DNA of 64,000 nt from Kordiimonadaceae bacterium (GCA_017640725.1 JAEPQB010000001.1:1302001-1366000), one strand, 5' to 3'. Counted from the first letter of the stretch, positions 6,744 to 15,989 are shown. Numbers and translations: made by a program. Notes: a model not told the origin generated them from the letters alone.

Positions 6744-7403
6744 ATGACAGCAGCTGCCGCATCCACAGTGACCCTACCATCGGTGATACCGGTGTTTCCG
6801 CTTACTGGGGTTATTTTGCTGCCGGGCAGTAACCTGCCCTTAAATATTTTTGAGCCACGATACCTTCAAATGATCCGCGATGCTGTCACGTCTGATGGAC
6901 TGATCGGCATGGTGCAGCCCCGCGTGCCAGAAAGCGAAGACCCGCATCCGGATCTGTATCCGGTTGGCGGCGTTGGCAAAATTGATGACCTTGTGGAAAC
7001 TGGTACCAATCGTTTTGCCATTCGCCTGCACGGACTTGCTCGGTTCGAGGTTAGAGAAGAGCTTTCAACCACAACACCCTACCGGCAAGTGCATGCCGGC
7101 TGGGACAGGTTTCGCGATAATCCAATGAACCCGGACGTTAGCCTTGTTGACCGGCGCCAATTGCTGGCGACACTTTCTGGTTATTTGGAGCACAGGGGGC
7201 TGGACGCCGATTTTGACGCCATTTCAGAGGCACCAGACGATGTGCTGGTGAACACGCTTGCCATGATCATCCCGTTTGGCGCGCCAGAAAAACAAGCGCT
7301 TCTTGAGGCAGACTCTGTGGGCAATCGCTCCGAAATACTGGGCACTCTGCTGAAAATGGCACTGATTGAGGCAGACCCGACCAACACAACTAATTTGCAC
7401 TAG
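6744..7403 (+). CDS. LON peptidase substrate-binding (N-terminal) domain protein
   Basis: This is a 219-residue stand-alone Lon N-domain (PUA-like fold, PF02190). The start of the domain, IPVFPLTGVILLPGSNLPLNIFEPRY, covers about residues 14-39. The middle has GCVGxI-type sequence (VGGVGKIDDL) and an RF-EVRE strand pattern. No AAA ATPase or serine-lysine protease domain follows, so it is not Lon itself. Free-standing copies are common in alphaproteobacteria; their role is unproven, possibly substrate delivery or chaperoning. It begins ten bases after cnoX and is followed ten bases later by the Trm112 gene, so co-transcription is likely. Confidence 0.9.
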   Translation: MTAAAASTVTLPSVIPVFPLTGVILLPGSNLPLNIFEPRYLQMIRDAVTSDGLIGMVQPRVPESEDPHPDLYPVGGVGKIDDLVETGTNRFAIRLHGLARFEVREELSTTTPYRQVHAGWDRFRDNPMNPDVSLVDRRQLLATLSGYLEHRGLDADFDAISEAPDDVLVNTLAMIIPFGAPEKQALLEADSVGNRSEILGTLLKMALIEADPTNTTNLH

Positions 7404-7412
7404 AGCGAACAC

Positions 7413-7613
7413 ATGTCAGACACAGAAACCAGCAACCCCTCGCGCACAGCGCGCCAACTTCTTGAAATTCTGGTGTGTCCGGTGACCCGCACCACGCTTG
7501 AGTATGACGCAAGCGCAGAAGAGCTCATCAGCCGCGCGGCGGGGCTTGCATTCCCGATCCGGGACGGCATTCCCATTATGCTCGTCGATGAAGCCCGCGA
7601 ACTGGACGGCTAA
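7413..7613 (+). CDS. Trm112 family protein (UPF0434/YcaR)
   Basis: This is a 66-residue zinc-ribbon-like protein of the Trm112 family. The core [17 protein letters not shown] and the C-terminal [14 protein letters not shown] match the family closely. Only one cysteine (in CPVT) is left, as in many bacterial members. Eukaryotic Trm112 activates methyltransferases; bacterial copies are thought to act similarly but their partners are mostly unknown. It closes the cnoX - Lon-N - Trm112 run. Its stop overlaps by four bases the stop of the converging HIT gene. Confidence 0.9.
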   Translation: MSDTETSNPSRTARQLLEILVCPVTRTTLEYDASAEELISRAAGLAFPIRDGIPIMLVDEARELDG

Positions 7614-7981
7614 TTCGAAAACTGGCGATCCAGCATGGGACCAAGCGGTTTGCCACCAAAGATATGAATATGGAGGTGCGGCACTTCCTGATGCGCGTTG
7701 GCGCCAGCATTGGCAAGCGTGCGGTACCCCGGCTCGACAAGTCCCAGCGTTTCTGCGGTTTTGCCCACCGCGCGCATGAAGCCGACAACCAGTTCTTCTG
7801 GCGCTGAGGCTGTGAAGTCTGCCATCGAGACATACTCCCCCTTGGGGATCACCAGCACATGCACCGGTGCCTGCGGGTTGATGTCGTGAAACGCGAGCGC
7901 GTGCTCATCCTCATACACCTTGTTACAGGGAATTTCACCGCGCAGAATTTTCGCGAATATATTATTGGGGTCGTAAGCCAC
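7610..7981 (-). CDS. HIT-family nucleotide-binding protein (HinT-like)
   Basis: This is a 123-residue histidine-triad protein. The triad HLHIHIFGG is at residues 102-110 (histidines 102, 104 and 106). The N-terminal [25 protein letters not shown] is typical of HinT, a purine nucleoside phosphoramidase that hydrolyses AMP-lysine and aminoacyl-adenylates. It is cytoplasmic. In many alphaproteobacteria a HIT gene lies beside hisE; here it stands alone, convergent with Trm112 with a four-base overlap of the stops. Confidence 0.92.
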   Translation of the reverse strand: MAYDPNNIFAKILRGEIPCNKVYEDEHALAFHDINPQAPVHVLVIPKGEYVSMADFTASAPEELVVGFMRAVGKTAETLGLVEPGYRTLANAGANAHQEVPHLHIHIFGGKPLGPMLDRQFSN

Positions 7982-8048
7982 GGCACTTCCTTATGGCAGC
8001 TGAATTGAGGCTGTGAGTGTGCCAACAGTCGGGAACAGGCGCAAGCGG

Positions 8049-8762
8049 TCAGTCGCGCGAAAGCTCCACAAGTTCGTACCAGGTTTGCATATAGCCACCG
8101 ACACCGCCGCACACAAAAAGGCAGTCTTCATCTGCGGTGACCCACACATCATAGGCTGGGTGGTCGCCCATGCCGCCACCAGAATCGCTAAACTGAAAAT
8201 GACGGCACTGGAAAGTGCCCGCCGCGACCGTCTTTTCCTCATCACCGATGTACGCAAGATCAATATTCACCTCCGCAACCATCGGTGGCGTTGCGCCCCT
8301 GTGGTCAGGGGACGGTACAAAACAGCGCATGTTGCGCTTTGTTGGCCCGCCGGAGATATCCAGCGCGCGGCAGTTGAACGCGTCCGCCACAATCGGGTGC
8401 GTGCCAAACAGATCAAACGGGCCTTCCGTGTCACGCACTTGGGAAATGCGGCCCGTGTCGGGGCCAAAGCTCTCGCACTCGATTGTGCCGTCTTTGAACA
8501 AAAACCAGCCGGAGCCCATAAATTCGTCACCAACCGTTAGCCGCACATGGCAGTCCATCGGGGCATATTTTTCGTCACAGCTGTAGATGATGTCCCGCAT
8601 CACGGTCGGCGCAGGCTCTTCAATCTCGCAGTGGGCGCGGATGGTTTTGTTGCCGTCCGCATGCTTGGTGATGTGGAAACTTTCATAGCCGCGTGGCTTG
8701 TCCATCATCTCCGGCTTTTTGGAAGTATAGGCGATACGGCCAAAAATATTTTTGTGTTGCAC
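8049..8762 (-). CDS. Conserved hypothetical protein (beta-rich, 237 aa)
   Basis: I do not recognise the family with confidence. The protein has no signal peptide. Its predicted content is mostly beta strand, with alternating hydrophobic residues (for example MVAEVNIDLAYIGDEEKTV and TFQCRHFQF), ending in a WYELVEL strand. A lipocalin-like or DUF3108-like barrel is a guess. The likely start is GTG 8762-8760, preceded by AGAGGGG with normal spacing; internal ATGs further in lack such a site. Several cysteines are present but form no CxxC pair. The gene stands alone between the HIT gene and a secreted protein gene. Confidence 0.65.
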   Translation of the reverse strand: MQHKNIFGRIAYTSKKPEMMDKPRGYESFHITKHADGNKTIRAHCEIEEPAPTVMRDIIYSCDEKYAPMDCHVRLTVGDEFMGSGWFLFKDGTIECESFGPDTGRISQVRDTEGPFDLFGTHPIVADAFNCRALDISGGPTKRNMRCFVPSPDHRGATPPMVAEVNIDLAYIGDEEKTVAAGTFQCRHFQFSDSGGGMGDHPAYDVWVTADEDCLFVCGGVGGYMQTWYELVELSRD

Positions 8763-8821
8763 GGCGTGTCCCCTCTGTTGCGGCCTTTCGCTGCTTAGAA
8801 GAGCATCATCCGCCGGTCATT

Positions 8822-8874
8822 GCGCTGGGTCAATGATTTGGGCGCTGGGTCAATGATTTGGGCGCTGGATCAAT
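8822..8874. repeat. 20-bp tandem repeat, about 2.7 copies
   Basis: The unit GCGCTGGGTCAATGATTTGG occurs at 8822-8841 and 8842-8861, with a partial third copy (one base changed) at 8862-8874. The third copy overlaps the stop codon and last codons of the secreted-protein gene that ends at 8870. The two full copies are identical, which suggests recent slippage. It is too short to be a CRISPR array. Confidence 0.9.
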
Positions 8875-9289
8875 CCCGTGCGATTGTCTGATATCGGTGG
8901 CGCACATTCTCTGCCGGGTTGATGTAGCGGTTAAGCTTCGCGAGGAACGCTTCTGAACCACCTGCATCCTGCCAGGCCGTTTGCATAATCTCACCAATCA
9001 TGCGGCCTGCCTTTTGGGCCTCTTCCGCGTTTTCATACTCATAGAGCACAAGCAGCTTGTATTCATCGTCGCTGACCGCACGGCCAAGGTAACTGATGCT
9101 TTTCATATGAGGGTTTTGGTCGAGTACTTTTTGGCGCCACTCGTTTGAGAGCGCGATGCCTTCTTCAAGGCTACCGCCTTCTGGCACCCGAATGGTGTGC
9201 GCGATCGCCTGCACATAATCGCCGGTTAACTCTGCCGCGACGGTCGGCAAACTGGCTGCCATCAGGACCAAAAATGCCAAAACTTTCAT
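8870..9289 (-). CDS. Small secreted protein, possibly ferredoxin-like fold
   Basis: This is a 139-residue protein. Residues 1-19 (MKVLAFLVLMAASLPTVAA) form a clear signal peptide, so it is periplasmic or secreted. The mature part has NEWRQKVLDQNPHMKSISY, YKLLVLYEYENAEEAQKAG and a final helix, a pattern reminiscent of dimeric alpha-beta barrel (ABM-like) proteins; that is a weak inference. No cysteines remain in the mature part. The ATG at 9289 is preceded by GGGAGG. Its last codons lie within a 20-base tandem repeat. Confidence 0.6.
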   Translation of the reverse strand: MKVLAFLVLMAASLPTVAAELTGDYVQAIAHTIRVPEGGSLEEGIALSNEWRQKVLDQNPHMKSISYLGRAVSDDEYKLLVLYEYENAEEAQKAGRMIGEIMQTAWQDAGGSEAFLAKLNRYINPAENVRHRYQTIARD

Positions 9290-9361
9290 GCTTCCCTCCC
9301 CGTGATCGAAAAGTCATGAAAGACAGTGAGCAATGTCTGCGTCAACTAAGCTTTGGCTGAG

Positions 9362-9793
9362 TTAGCGGCGAAAAGAATTGATGTGATCAATATAGCTGTC
9401 AGGCAATTTCAATGTCTCAGCCGCCTTGACCAGATTGGCGATATAATCGGCTTCGGGTGCCGCGCCCGACAGCGTGCCACACAGATAGGTCATGGCGGGG
9501 ATAGAAGCGCCTGCTTCAGTTTGCACCAATACGGCTTCGGGCAAATAGCGCAAGCCTTTGAGCGCGGCCGGGTCCCCGCCATACAGCGTGTCGAGGTCTT
9601 GGTGGCTCAGGCGCGCCAACAGCCCGTAGGCCCGCGCGCCCGCTTTGGGCGCCATGTTGGCGATGGGCCCAACCGTGAGCTCAAGCCCTCCCACATAGCC
9701 CACCTCGCAGTCTTCCGGCGTGGTGCCATACGCCCGGAGCGTGTCCGGGTTCATATAGCCGCCATAGAAGAATGCGTAGGGTTTAGCGGTCAT
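9362..9793 (-). CDS. Gamma-glutamylcyclotransferase-like (AIG2/GGCT fold) protein
   Basis: This is a 143-residue protein of the GGCT-like fold. The substrate-binding P-loop-like segment usually written YGSL is FFYGGYMNPDTL at residues 8-19. A later strand (YGLLARLSHQDLDTLYGGD) matches the family pattern of a domain describing the turn before the catalytic glutamate. The family includes glutathione-degrading cyclotransferases, but many bacterial copies have no assigned reaction. It follows hslU on the same strand with an eight-base gap, so it may be transcribed with hslVU, perhaps under heat stress. Confidence 0.75.
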   Translation of the reverse strand: MTAKPYAFFYGGYMNPDTLRAYGTTPEDCEVGYVGGLELTVGPIANMAPKAGARAYGLLARLSHQDLDTLYGGDPAALKGLRYLPEAVLVQTEAGASIPAMTYLCGTLSGAAPEADYIANLVKAAETLKLPDSYIDHINSFRR

Positions 9794-9801
9794 GGGTTTC
9801 C

Positions 9802-11109
9802 CTAAAGGATGAATTTCGACAGGTCGCTGTCTTTCGTCAGATCACCAATATGTTTGCGCACAAATTCGGCGTCCACTTTAACCGAAGCGCCGCTTTGGTC
9901 GCTCGCGGTGAAGGAGATTTCCTCCAGCACTTTTTCAAGAACCGTATGCAAGCGCCGCGCGCCGATGTTTTCAACGGTTTCGTTGAAGTGCGCAGACACG
10001 CGTGCAAGCTCGTCAATGCCGTCTTCGGTGAACTCAAGCGTCACATCTTCAGTGCCCAAGAGCGCCACATACTGGCGGATAAGGCTAAAGTCAGGCTCGG
10101 TCAAAATGCGGCGGAAGTCCTCTTCCGTCAGGTCCCTGAGCTCCACCCGGATCGGCAGGCGGCCCTGCAGTTCTGGCAACAAGTCAGATGGTTTTGCCAG
10201 ATGGAAAGCACCCGACGCGATAAACAGAATATGGTCGGTTTTTACGGCGCCATATTTGGTGGAAACGGTGGTGCCCTCAATCAGCGGCAGCAAGTCGCGC
10301 TGCACGCCCTCGCGGCTGACGTCACCACCGCGCGCATCCTGGCGCGCACAGATTTTATCAACCTCATCGAGGAAAACGATGCCGCTTTCTTCAACAAGGC
10401 CAATGGCTTCGCGGGTCGACACATCTTCGTCCACAAGCTTGTCAGCTTCCTCAGCCATTAGCACTTCATACGCTTCAGACACGGACATTTTCTTGGAGAC
10501 CGTGCGGCCGCCCATGGCCTTGCCGAACATGTCGCCAAGGTTGACCATGCCAACGCTGCCACCGGGCATACCGGGGATGTCAAATTGCGGGAACGGGTTG
10601 GTGGTATCCGCCACATCCAGTTCGATTTCCTTGTCTGCGAGTTCGCCTTCGCGCAGCATTTTGCGGAACTTTTGCCGCGCGGCGTCACCGGAGCCGGCAC
10701 CAACAAGTGCATCCAGAACCCGCTCTTCAGCATGCAGCTCGGCTTTCGCTGCCACTTCAGTGCGCTTCTTTTCTTTGACCATCAGGATCGCGGTCTCAAT
10801 CAGGTCACGAATGATCTGCTCCACATCGCGGCCCACATAACCAACCTCGGTGAATTTGGTGGCTTCAATTTTGATAAAGGGCGCCTCGGCGAGCTTGGCC
10901 AAACGGCGCGAGATTTCAGTTTTACCAACGCCGGTTGGGCCAATCATCAGGATGTTTTTGGGCAGCACCTCGTCGCGCATGTCGCCTTCAAGTTGCTGAC
11001 GGCGCCACCGGTTCCGGAGCGCCACGGCAACCGCGCGTTTGGCGTCTGATTGGCCGATGATGTAGCGGTCGAGCTCTGAAACAATTTCACGCGGGGAAAA
11101 ACTGGTCAT
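9802..11109 (-). CDS. hslU: HslU, ATPase subunit of the HslUV (ClpYQ) protease
   Basis: This is a 435-residue AAA+ unfoldase that feeds substrates to HslV. The Walker A motif GPTGVGKT is near residue 58, the pore loop GYVGRD follows at about residue 88-93, and Walker B ([11 protein letters not shown]) is in the middle. The inserted I-domain lies between them. The C-terminal tail ends DLSKFIL, the segment that docks into HslV. Length is typical of alphaproteobacterial HslU. It follows hslV by 23 bases and is therefore in the same transcript. Cytoplasmic. Confidence 0.98.
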   Translation of the reverse strand: MTSFSPREIVSELDRYIIGQSDAKRAVAVALRNRWRRQQLEGDMRDEVLPKNILMIGPTGVGKTEISRRLAKLAEAPFIKIEATKFTEVGYVGRDVEQIIRDLIETAILMVKEKKRTEVAAKAELHAEERVLDALVGAGSGDAARQKFRKMLREGELADKEIELDVADTTNPFPQFDIPGMPGGSVGMVNLGDMFGKAMGGRTVSKKMSVSEAYEVLMAEEADKLVDEDVSTREAIGLVEESGIVFLDEVDKICARQDARGGDVSREGVQRDLLPLIEGTTVSTKYGAVKTDHILFIASGAFHLAKPSDLLPELQGRLPIRVELRDLTEEDFRRILTEPDFSLIRQYVALLGTEDVTLEFTEDGIDELARVSAHFNETVENIGARRLHTVLEKVLEEISFTASDQSGASVKVDAEFVRKHIGDLTKDSDLSKFIL

Positions 11110-11132
11110 GACGTACTCCTAACTATTCTGAA

Positions 11133-11669
11133 CTACTCTGGGGCGGACGCTGCGTCCATCGCCTCAAGCACCAATTCGCCGTTGGTGTAAACACAAATAT
11201 CCGCCGCAATACCCATGGCTTTGCGCGCAATTTCTTCGGCCGTCAAATCAAGATCATAAAGCGCGCGGGCGGCGGCGAGCGCAAAGTTGCCGCCAGAGCC
11301 GATGGCGACCACGCCGTGCTCCGGCTCAATGACATCACCGTTGCCGGTCACCACCAGGCTTGTGTCTTTATCGACAACAATAAGCATGGCCTGAAGCTGC
11401 TTCAGATATTTGTCTGTGCGCCAGTCTTTCGCGAGCTCCACGCAGGCGCGGGCAAGTTGCCCTGGATGGCGCTCAAGCTTGGCCTCAAGCCGCTCAAAAA
11501 GCGTGAAGGCATCAGCGGTGGCGCCAGCGAAACCCGCGATCACTTTGCCACCCGCCAGATGACGCACCTTTCGGGCGTTGGCTTTCATGACGGTATCACC
11601 GGCAGATACTTGGCCATCACCCGCGATGACCACGGAGCCCTGTTTGCGCACACTGCATATTGTTGTCAT
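11133..11669 (-). CDS. hslV: HslV, proteolytic subunit of the HslUV protease
   Basis: This is a 178-residue threonine peptidase related to the proteasome beta subunit. The protein begins [10 protein letters not shown]; removal of Met exposes threonine 2 as the nucleophile. [17 protein letters not shown] and the later [16 protein letters not shown] are family signatures. It forms a double hexamer capped by HslU and degrades misfolded proteins in the cytoplasm. The start is fixed by the need for N-terminal threonine. Upstream is a heat-shock-type promoter. Confidence 0.97.
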   Translation of the reverse strand: MTTICSVRKQGSVVIAGDGQVSAGDTVMKANARKVRHLAGGKVIAGFAGATADAFTLFERLEAKLERHPGQLARACVELAKDWRTDKYLKQLQAMLIVVDKDTSLVVTGNGDVIEPEHGVVAIGSGGNFALAAARALYDLDLTAEEIARKAMGIAADICVYTNGELVLEAMDAASAPE

Positions 11670-11707
11670 GATGAGCTACCCTCGCATTCATAGAAACAGA
11701 GGGTTGC

Positions 11708-11736
11708 ATATAAGTGTAGAATGCGTTGCCCGCAAG
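11708..11736 (-). promoter_or_regulatory. Probable RpoH (sigma-32) heat-shock promoter of hslVU
   Basis: On the minus strand CTTGCG (11736-11731) and CTTATAT (11714-11708) are separated by 16 bases, close to the alphaproteobacterial RpoH pattern CTTG-N17/18-CYTATnT. It sits 39 bases before the hslV start, in the only gap between hslV and the gene upstream. hslVU is a classical heat-shock operon, which supports the reading. Confidence 0.55.
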
Positions 11737-11738
11737 GG

Positions 11739-13250
11739 TCAGTCGGCTTTGGTGACACGCCACGGTGCCAAACTGGCGGCCAAATTCTCTTGGCTTTCAA
11801 TCAATCCAATGCGCATTTCGCCGGTGGTATATGCAACTTCGATGATGTCATCACTGTCCGGTGTGATCTGCCGGTAGTTAAATCTGGTTGATGTTTTGTG
11901 CGCGATAAAACCCCAGGCATTCTGGGATTTTGCTGCTGACTTGCCTTTTGCCAGCAAGGCCTGCCGAATGATATGCGCATCAACTGGGCCTTCCGCGCGC
12001 AGCTTGATAATCCAGTCCCCCGAAAAGTGCTTTTTTGCTGTCATGTCAAAGCCTGACGAAGGGCGCCCAGCCAACAGCCGTTCAACCGGGACGGCATTCA
12101 GACGGCGTACAAGATCTCTATCTCTTTTACTCGTGCTTTTATACTGCGTGGAGTACACGCTGTTTTTCAGCTTTTCCTCCAGCTCTTTGGCCAGATCTTC
12201 ATCCTGCCCCAGTCTTGCAATCCCGGCTTTGGCTTCCAGGCACCGTAGGTTTCCGCACTTGCTTGGAAGCTTAGCTGCACTCGATAAGGCTTCGTCTGTT
12301 TTGCCTGCGTTTAAATACGCGTATGTACGCTCGACATGGACATTGACGGACGAGCCCGCGATTGTGTCTCTGTCCCGGATTTTCAGCCGCCCCCAATTGT
12401 GTAAATCAGCGATTTCACCATGCTCGACAAAAACATCTTGTCGCCAGGCGTCAATTTCATCTGGCGACGAAACATTTGAACCCAGGGAGAAAACACTTGC
12501 GGCGATAGCGGAGTTTCCCAAGTCATTTTGGATAGCAGCATACAAAAGCACGGGTGACCTTAGGTCTGGACGGCTTGGCCCAACCAAAAACCAGGATTGC
12601 AGCGTATCGGCTGCGGCCTGAGGCTGCCCGATCAGTTTTTGGGTGTTGGCGATGCGTTGAACGGTTCTGCTGGAAGGCTGAAGCCGCTCGATAAACTGGT
12701 CTGCCGCTAACGAATGTTCAAAATCGTCCAAGTGGCGCGCAATCGACACGTAAAGCTGATGCACCATTTCAACGTCAGGGTATTTTTGGGATAGTGCTGC
12801 GGCCTGCGCCAAAATGTCAGCCGGATTGTTCACTCGAAAATCAATCAGGAGATCCATAATCTCGGCGCCAATAGGCGACATGTCTTCTATGCCATCACTA
12901 TATAGCCACGGCCGGTACTCAGCTCGAAAAGCCTCAAGGTCAGCGCGCGCCAAGTCATATTTTTTGTCCAACAGATTCAGTCTTGCGCGCTCGTAATAGA
13001 CATATGGCCGGGCCGGGACTTCCTCCAGGCCTTTCACCGCATCAAGATAGCTTGTGCAGGCTGCTACTCGGTCTGGCAAATGTTTACGAAAAACCTTGGT
13101 GAGCCCCTTCAGCATGGAGGGAACGCACTGACGAAGAAGGTCAACGCCTAAAACGGTTTCAACCTGGTTTTCGGCTGGTTTTTTGGTTGTGGGTGCCGGA
13201 CCAAACAGCGTTTGGATGGCGAGCACCGTGGCAGTTACGACGCCGATCAC
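11739..13250 (-). CDS. Membrane-anchored helical-repeat protein of unknown function
   Basis: This is a 503-residue protein beginning at GTG 13250-13248 behind AAGGAGACAACT. A longer frame upstream runs into the preceding gene and lacks a ribosome-binding site. The first 20 residues are hydrophobic (IGVVTATVLAIQTLFG) and act as a signal or anchor. The bulk is helical and TPR-like, including YVYYERARLNLLDKKYDLARADLEAF around residues 85-110. A short alpha-beta domain at the C-terminus (about 415-495, starting near FSGDWIIKLRAEG) resembles in layout that of its upstream partner. It starts ten bases after that gene, so the two surely work together, probably in the periplasm. The role is unknown. 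Confidence 0.65.
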   Translation of the reverse strand: MIGVVTATVLAIQTLFGPAPTTKKPAENQVETVLGVDLLRQCVPSMLKGLTKVFRKHLPDRVAACTSYLDAVKGLEEVPARPYVYYERARLNLLDKKYDLARADLEAFRAEYRPWLYSDGIEDMSPIGAEIMDLLIDFRVNNPADILAQAAALSQKYPDVEMVHQLYVSIARHLDDFEHSLAADQFIERLQPSSRTVQRIANTQKLIGQPQAAADTLQSWFLVGPSRPDLRSPVLLYAAIQNDLGNSAIAASVFSLGSNVSSPDEIDAWRQDVFVEHGEIADLHNWGRLKIRDRDTIAGSSVNVHVERTYAYLNAGKTDEALSSAAKLPSKCGNLRCLEAKAGIARLGQDEDLAKELEEKLKNSVYSTQYKSTSKRDRDLVRRLNAVPVERLLAGRPSSGFDMTAKKHFSGDWIIKLRAEGPVDAHIIRQALLAKGKSAAKSQNAWGFIAHKTSTRFNYRQITPDSDDIIEVAYTTGEMRIGLIESQENLAASLAPWRVTKAD

Positions 13251-13260
13251 AGTTGTCTCC

Positions 13261-14565
13261 TTATCTGGATTCGGTCGATTGCTGTGGACCAATGATATCC
13301 ACAACACTAATCGCCCGCCAATTTGGACTGGGGTCCGCGTCTTCCGGCGTTACTGCAAAAAAGACACGGAAAGTGCGATCAACAACGGAACCATTTTCCG
13401 GTGATGAATATATCTGGTAGGCAATTCTCGACTCTGCATTCAGGCGCCGGATGTAAAATTTTTCGAACCCCAATTCCCGAGCATGCTCCGCGGTTTTCGT
13501 AATCGATAACCGCATGGCACGCGCAACATTGCTGGACGATTTGCCGTTGTACGTAAGGGTGAAATTGCCCTCTGCCGCGCCAGGTTCAACATCAAACGGA
13601 GAAGAGAAGCCCCCAATTTTGCGTTTGGCATCCCGTTTAGAGCGACGCTCCGACACTGTTGTTAGTTGCGATAGGAACTTCAGCAGTTTCGGGTGTGTCA
13701 TTTCGGCATGTCGGAGCTCTCTCACCTTGGGGTTGAGGCGAGAGAGTGGATTTTTCAAGATAGCCAGTATGCGCTCGATCTCTTGTTGGCCGGCGGTGCG
13801 CTGTGGAGCCATTTGTTTCTTTAACTCTGGGTCGAGGCGCGCAATCATAGCATTGATCGATGGCTGTCTGGGGGTCTCACTAATGCCAGAAGCTGGCATG
13901 TTCAGCGCAGCTTCCAGAACTTCGATGGCTGCATCACGTTTATCCTGTGCGATATAAATCATCGCGAGTTCCAGAAAGCTGCCCTCTGCCGGCCAAAGCT
14001 TCACAACTTGCTCCATTGATCGGCCATAAAGCTCACCGCGCTCAGAATGCCCCAGGATTTGGGCCTGAACTCTCCGCAGTACAGGGTCGTGTGGGTCGAG
14101 GGAGTCGATTAGCGCCGCATGCGTGATCGCCTTCTCTTTTTCACCTGTTAGCGCGTATGCAGATCCCAGAACCATCGCGGCGAGTGTTTGTGTGCTGCGG
14201 GCAATGGGTTGCGTTTGCGCGATTTCCATTGCGGCCTCACCATGGTCAATCGCCTGTTCAAACTCTGCCAGAAGGAAGGCATGAAACGCAGCATCAGCCC
14301 GCATGCGGGCTTTAAATTTTAATACTGTCTGGTCGTCTTTCGGCGCTTTTTTGAGCCAATAATTGCAAGCCTTTAAAAACCGTTTGGTTTTTTTCGTCAT
14401 TGGTTTCGTGACTGTGGGAATTCGCCTGGCATCCCTGAACGACAATGCCCGTTTTGCGCACTTGTTGGCTTGTTCTCGCATGGTTTTGTTTTGGATTGGT
14501 AACGCAGTCGCAGTATAACTCAGGCAGACAGCAGCCGCCAAGAAAGCAGCAAATAAATGTTTCAT
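13261..14565 (-). CDS. Secreted TPR-like protein of unknown function
   Basis: This is a 434-residue protein starting at ATG 14565, where a signal peptide (MKHLFAAFLAAAVCLSYTATA) begins; an in-frame start eight codons upstream would put charged residues before it. The middle contains TPR-like helical pairs (for example AFLLAEFEQAIDHGEAAMEIA and LGSAYALTGEKEKAITHAALI). The C-terminal 100 residues form a separate domain with LSITKTAEHARELGFEKFYI, a pattern like that of CC0125/CC1285-type lipoproteins, where an A-rich helix precedes G-x-x-x-F-x-I. It is first in a two-gene operon with the gene at 11739. Divergent from hisB. Function not known. Confidence 0.65.
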   Translation of the reverse strand: MKHLFAAFLAAAVCLSYTATALPIQNKTMREQANKCAKRALSFRDARRIPTVTKPMTKKTKRFLKACNYWLKKAPKDDQTVLKFKARMRADAAFHAFLLAEFEQAIDHGEAAMEIAQTQPIARSTQTLAAMVLGSAYALTGEKEKAITHAALIDSLDPHDPVLRRVQAQILGHSERGELYGRSMEQVVKLWPAEGSFLELAMIYIAQDKRDAAIEVLEAALNMPASGISETPRQPSINAMIARLDPELKKQMAPQRTAGQQEIERILAILKNPLSRLNPKVRELRHAEMTHPKLLKFLSQLTTVSERRSKRDAKRKIGGFSSPFDVEPGAAEGNFTLTYNGKSSSNVARAMRLSITKTAEHARELGFEKFYIRRLNAESRIAYQIYSSPENGSVVDRTFRVFFAVTPEDADPSPNWRAISVVDIIGPQQSTESR

Positions 14566-14712
14566 AGACCCCCCATAGCGCCAGATCACATTATTTTTGA
14601 TGATCGAGATTGAATAATTCCCTCGTCATCATCACCGAATATGGTTATTAGCATAGCTCGAAAGCGCCAGGGTAGCATTTTTGTAGTGAATACACGCGAA
14701 CGGAGTTTCACC

Positions 14713-15312
14713 ATGCGCACAGCAGCTGTTGAACGCAACACCAAGGAAACCCAGATTTCCGTTGAGCTAAACCTCGACGGCACGGGTCAATATGACGTGG
14801 AAACCGGTATCGGCTTTCTCGACCATATGCTTGAGCAGCTTTCGCGCCATTCCCTGATGGACCTTAAGGTGCGCGCCGTGGGCGACCTGCATATAGATGG
14901 CCACCACACCACCGAGGATTGCGGCATCGTCATCGGCATGGCGATCAAAAAGGCGCTGGGTGACCTCAAGGGCATCACGCGCTACGCCAGTGCCTATATT
15001 CCGATGGACGAAACACTGTCGCGTGCGGCGATGGACATTTCGGGCCGACCTTTCCTGGTGTGGAACGTAAAGTTTCCACGCGAAAAAATTGGCGAGATGG
15101 ACACAGAGCTGTTTGAAGAGTTTTTCCGCGCCTTCGCTTTTGCGGCGGGCATGACGCTGCATGTGGAAAACCTGTACGGCGTGAACAGCCACCATATCAT
15201 TGAAAGCTGCTTCAAGGCGGTGGCGCGGTCCCTCCGGGGCGCGACCGAGATTGATGGCCGCAAGGCGGACGCTGTTCCATCCACCAAAGGCACGCTTGGC
15301 GGCAGCCTGTAG
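14713..15312 (+). CDS. hisB: HisB, imidazoleglycerol-phosphate dehydratase
   Basis: This catalyses the sixth step of histidine synthesis, dehydrating imidazole glycerol phosphate to imidazole acetol phosphate. It is the monofunctional 199-residue form without a phosphatase domain. Metal-binding histidine motifs are seen as [23 protein letters not shown] and [13 protein letters not shown]. The start is ATG 14713 ([10 protein letters not shown]) behind GGAG; an in-frame ATG 24 codons upstream adds a non-conserved basic leader. It is the first gene of hisBHAFE. Confidence 0.97.
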   Translation: MRTAAVERNTKETQISVELNLDGTGQYDVETGIGFLDHMLEQLSRHSLMDLKVRAVGDLHIDGHHTTEDCGIVIGMAIKKALGDLKGITRYASAYIPMDETLSRAAMDISGRPFLVWNVKFPREKIGEMDTELFEEFFRAFAFAAGMTLHVENLYGVNSHHIIESCFKAVARSLRGATEIDGRKADAVPSTKGTLGGSL

Positions 15313-15332
15313 CCCAATCATTGGAGACAAGC

Positions 15333-15989
15333 ATGAGCGAAACCGTCGCCATTATTGATTATGGCTCCGGCAATTTGCGATCTGCTGAAAAAGCTTTTCA
15401 GCGGGCAGCAGGCGAGGCTGGGCTGTCGACACAAATTTCCGTCACCAGCGATGCTGTAACGGTCGCGGCTGCTGACCGCATTGTGTTGCCAGGCGTCGGT
15501 GCATTTGGTGACTGCGCACAGGGCCTGCGGGCTGTGCCAGGCATGACAGAGGCGCTTGAAGACGCGGTTATCAAACAAGGTAAGCCGTTTTTTGGCATCT
15601 GTGTTGGCATGCACCTGATGGCCAAACAGGGGTTTGAACATGGCACACACGAAGGCCTTGGCTGGTTGGACGGCGATGTGAAGCCGCTCGAACCAACTGA
15701 CGCCGCGCTTAAAATTCCGCATATGGGCTGGAACACGATCGAGCTATCGGAAGCTGGCTGCAAAAACCCGATCTGCAGCAAGTTGACGGCCGATGACCAT
15801 GCCTATTTTGTGCACAGCTACCAGATGGGGCTGAGAGACGAAAGCGCCCTTCTAGGTTTCACAAATTATGGTGGACCGGTTGCCGCCATCGTTGGGCGGG
15901 ATAATATGATGGGTACCCAGTTCCACCCGGAAAAAAGCCAGGCCGTTGGCCTCAAGCTCATCAGCGCATTTTTGGAGTGGCGGCCATGA
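15333..15989 (+). CDS. hisH: HisH, glutaminase subunit of IGP synthase
   Basis: This is a 218-residue class I glutamine amidotransferase. It supplies ammonia to HisF, which makes imidazole glycerol phosphate and AICAR. The oxyanion-strand PGVGAFGDC, the nucleophile in GICVGMHLM (cysteine), and the catalytic histidine-glutamate in FHPEKSQ are all present. The start is ATG 15333 behind TTGGAG; the earlier TTG is part of the ribosome-binding site. Its stop overlaps the hisA start by four bases (ATGA), implying translational coupling. Confidence 0.97.
   Translation: MSETVAIIDYGSGNLRSAEKAFQRAAGEAGLSTQISVTSDAVTVAAADRIVLPGVGAFGDCAQGLRAVPGMTEALEDAVIKQGKPFFGICVGMHLMAKQGFEHGTHEGLGWLDGDVKPLEPTDAALKIPHMGWNTIELSEAGCKNPICSKLTADDHAYFVHSYQMGLRDESALLGFTNYGGPVAAIVGRDNMMGTQFHPEKSQAVGLKLISAFLEWRP

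Noticed and set aside
8822-8874. Possible CRISPR fragment
   Set aside because: The repeats are directly adjacent without spacers, and no cas genes are present.
9809-10840. 343-codon frame opposite hslU
   Set aside because: Serine- and arginine-rich antisense translation of a well-conserved gene; no independent evidence.
14566-14712. Imperfect inverted repeat (GATGATCGAG and CTCGTCATCATC) before hisB as an attenuator
   Set aside because: Arms do not match fully, there is no T-run and no histidine-rich leader peptide.
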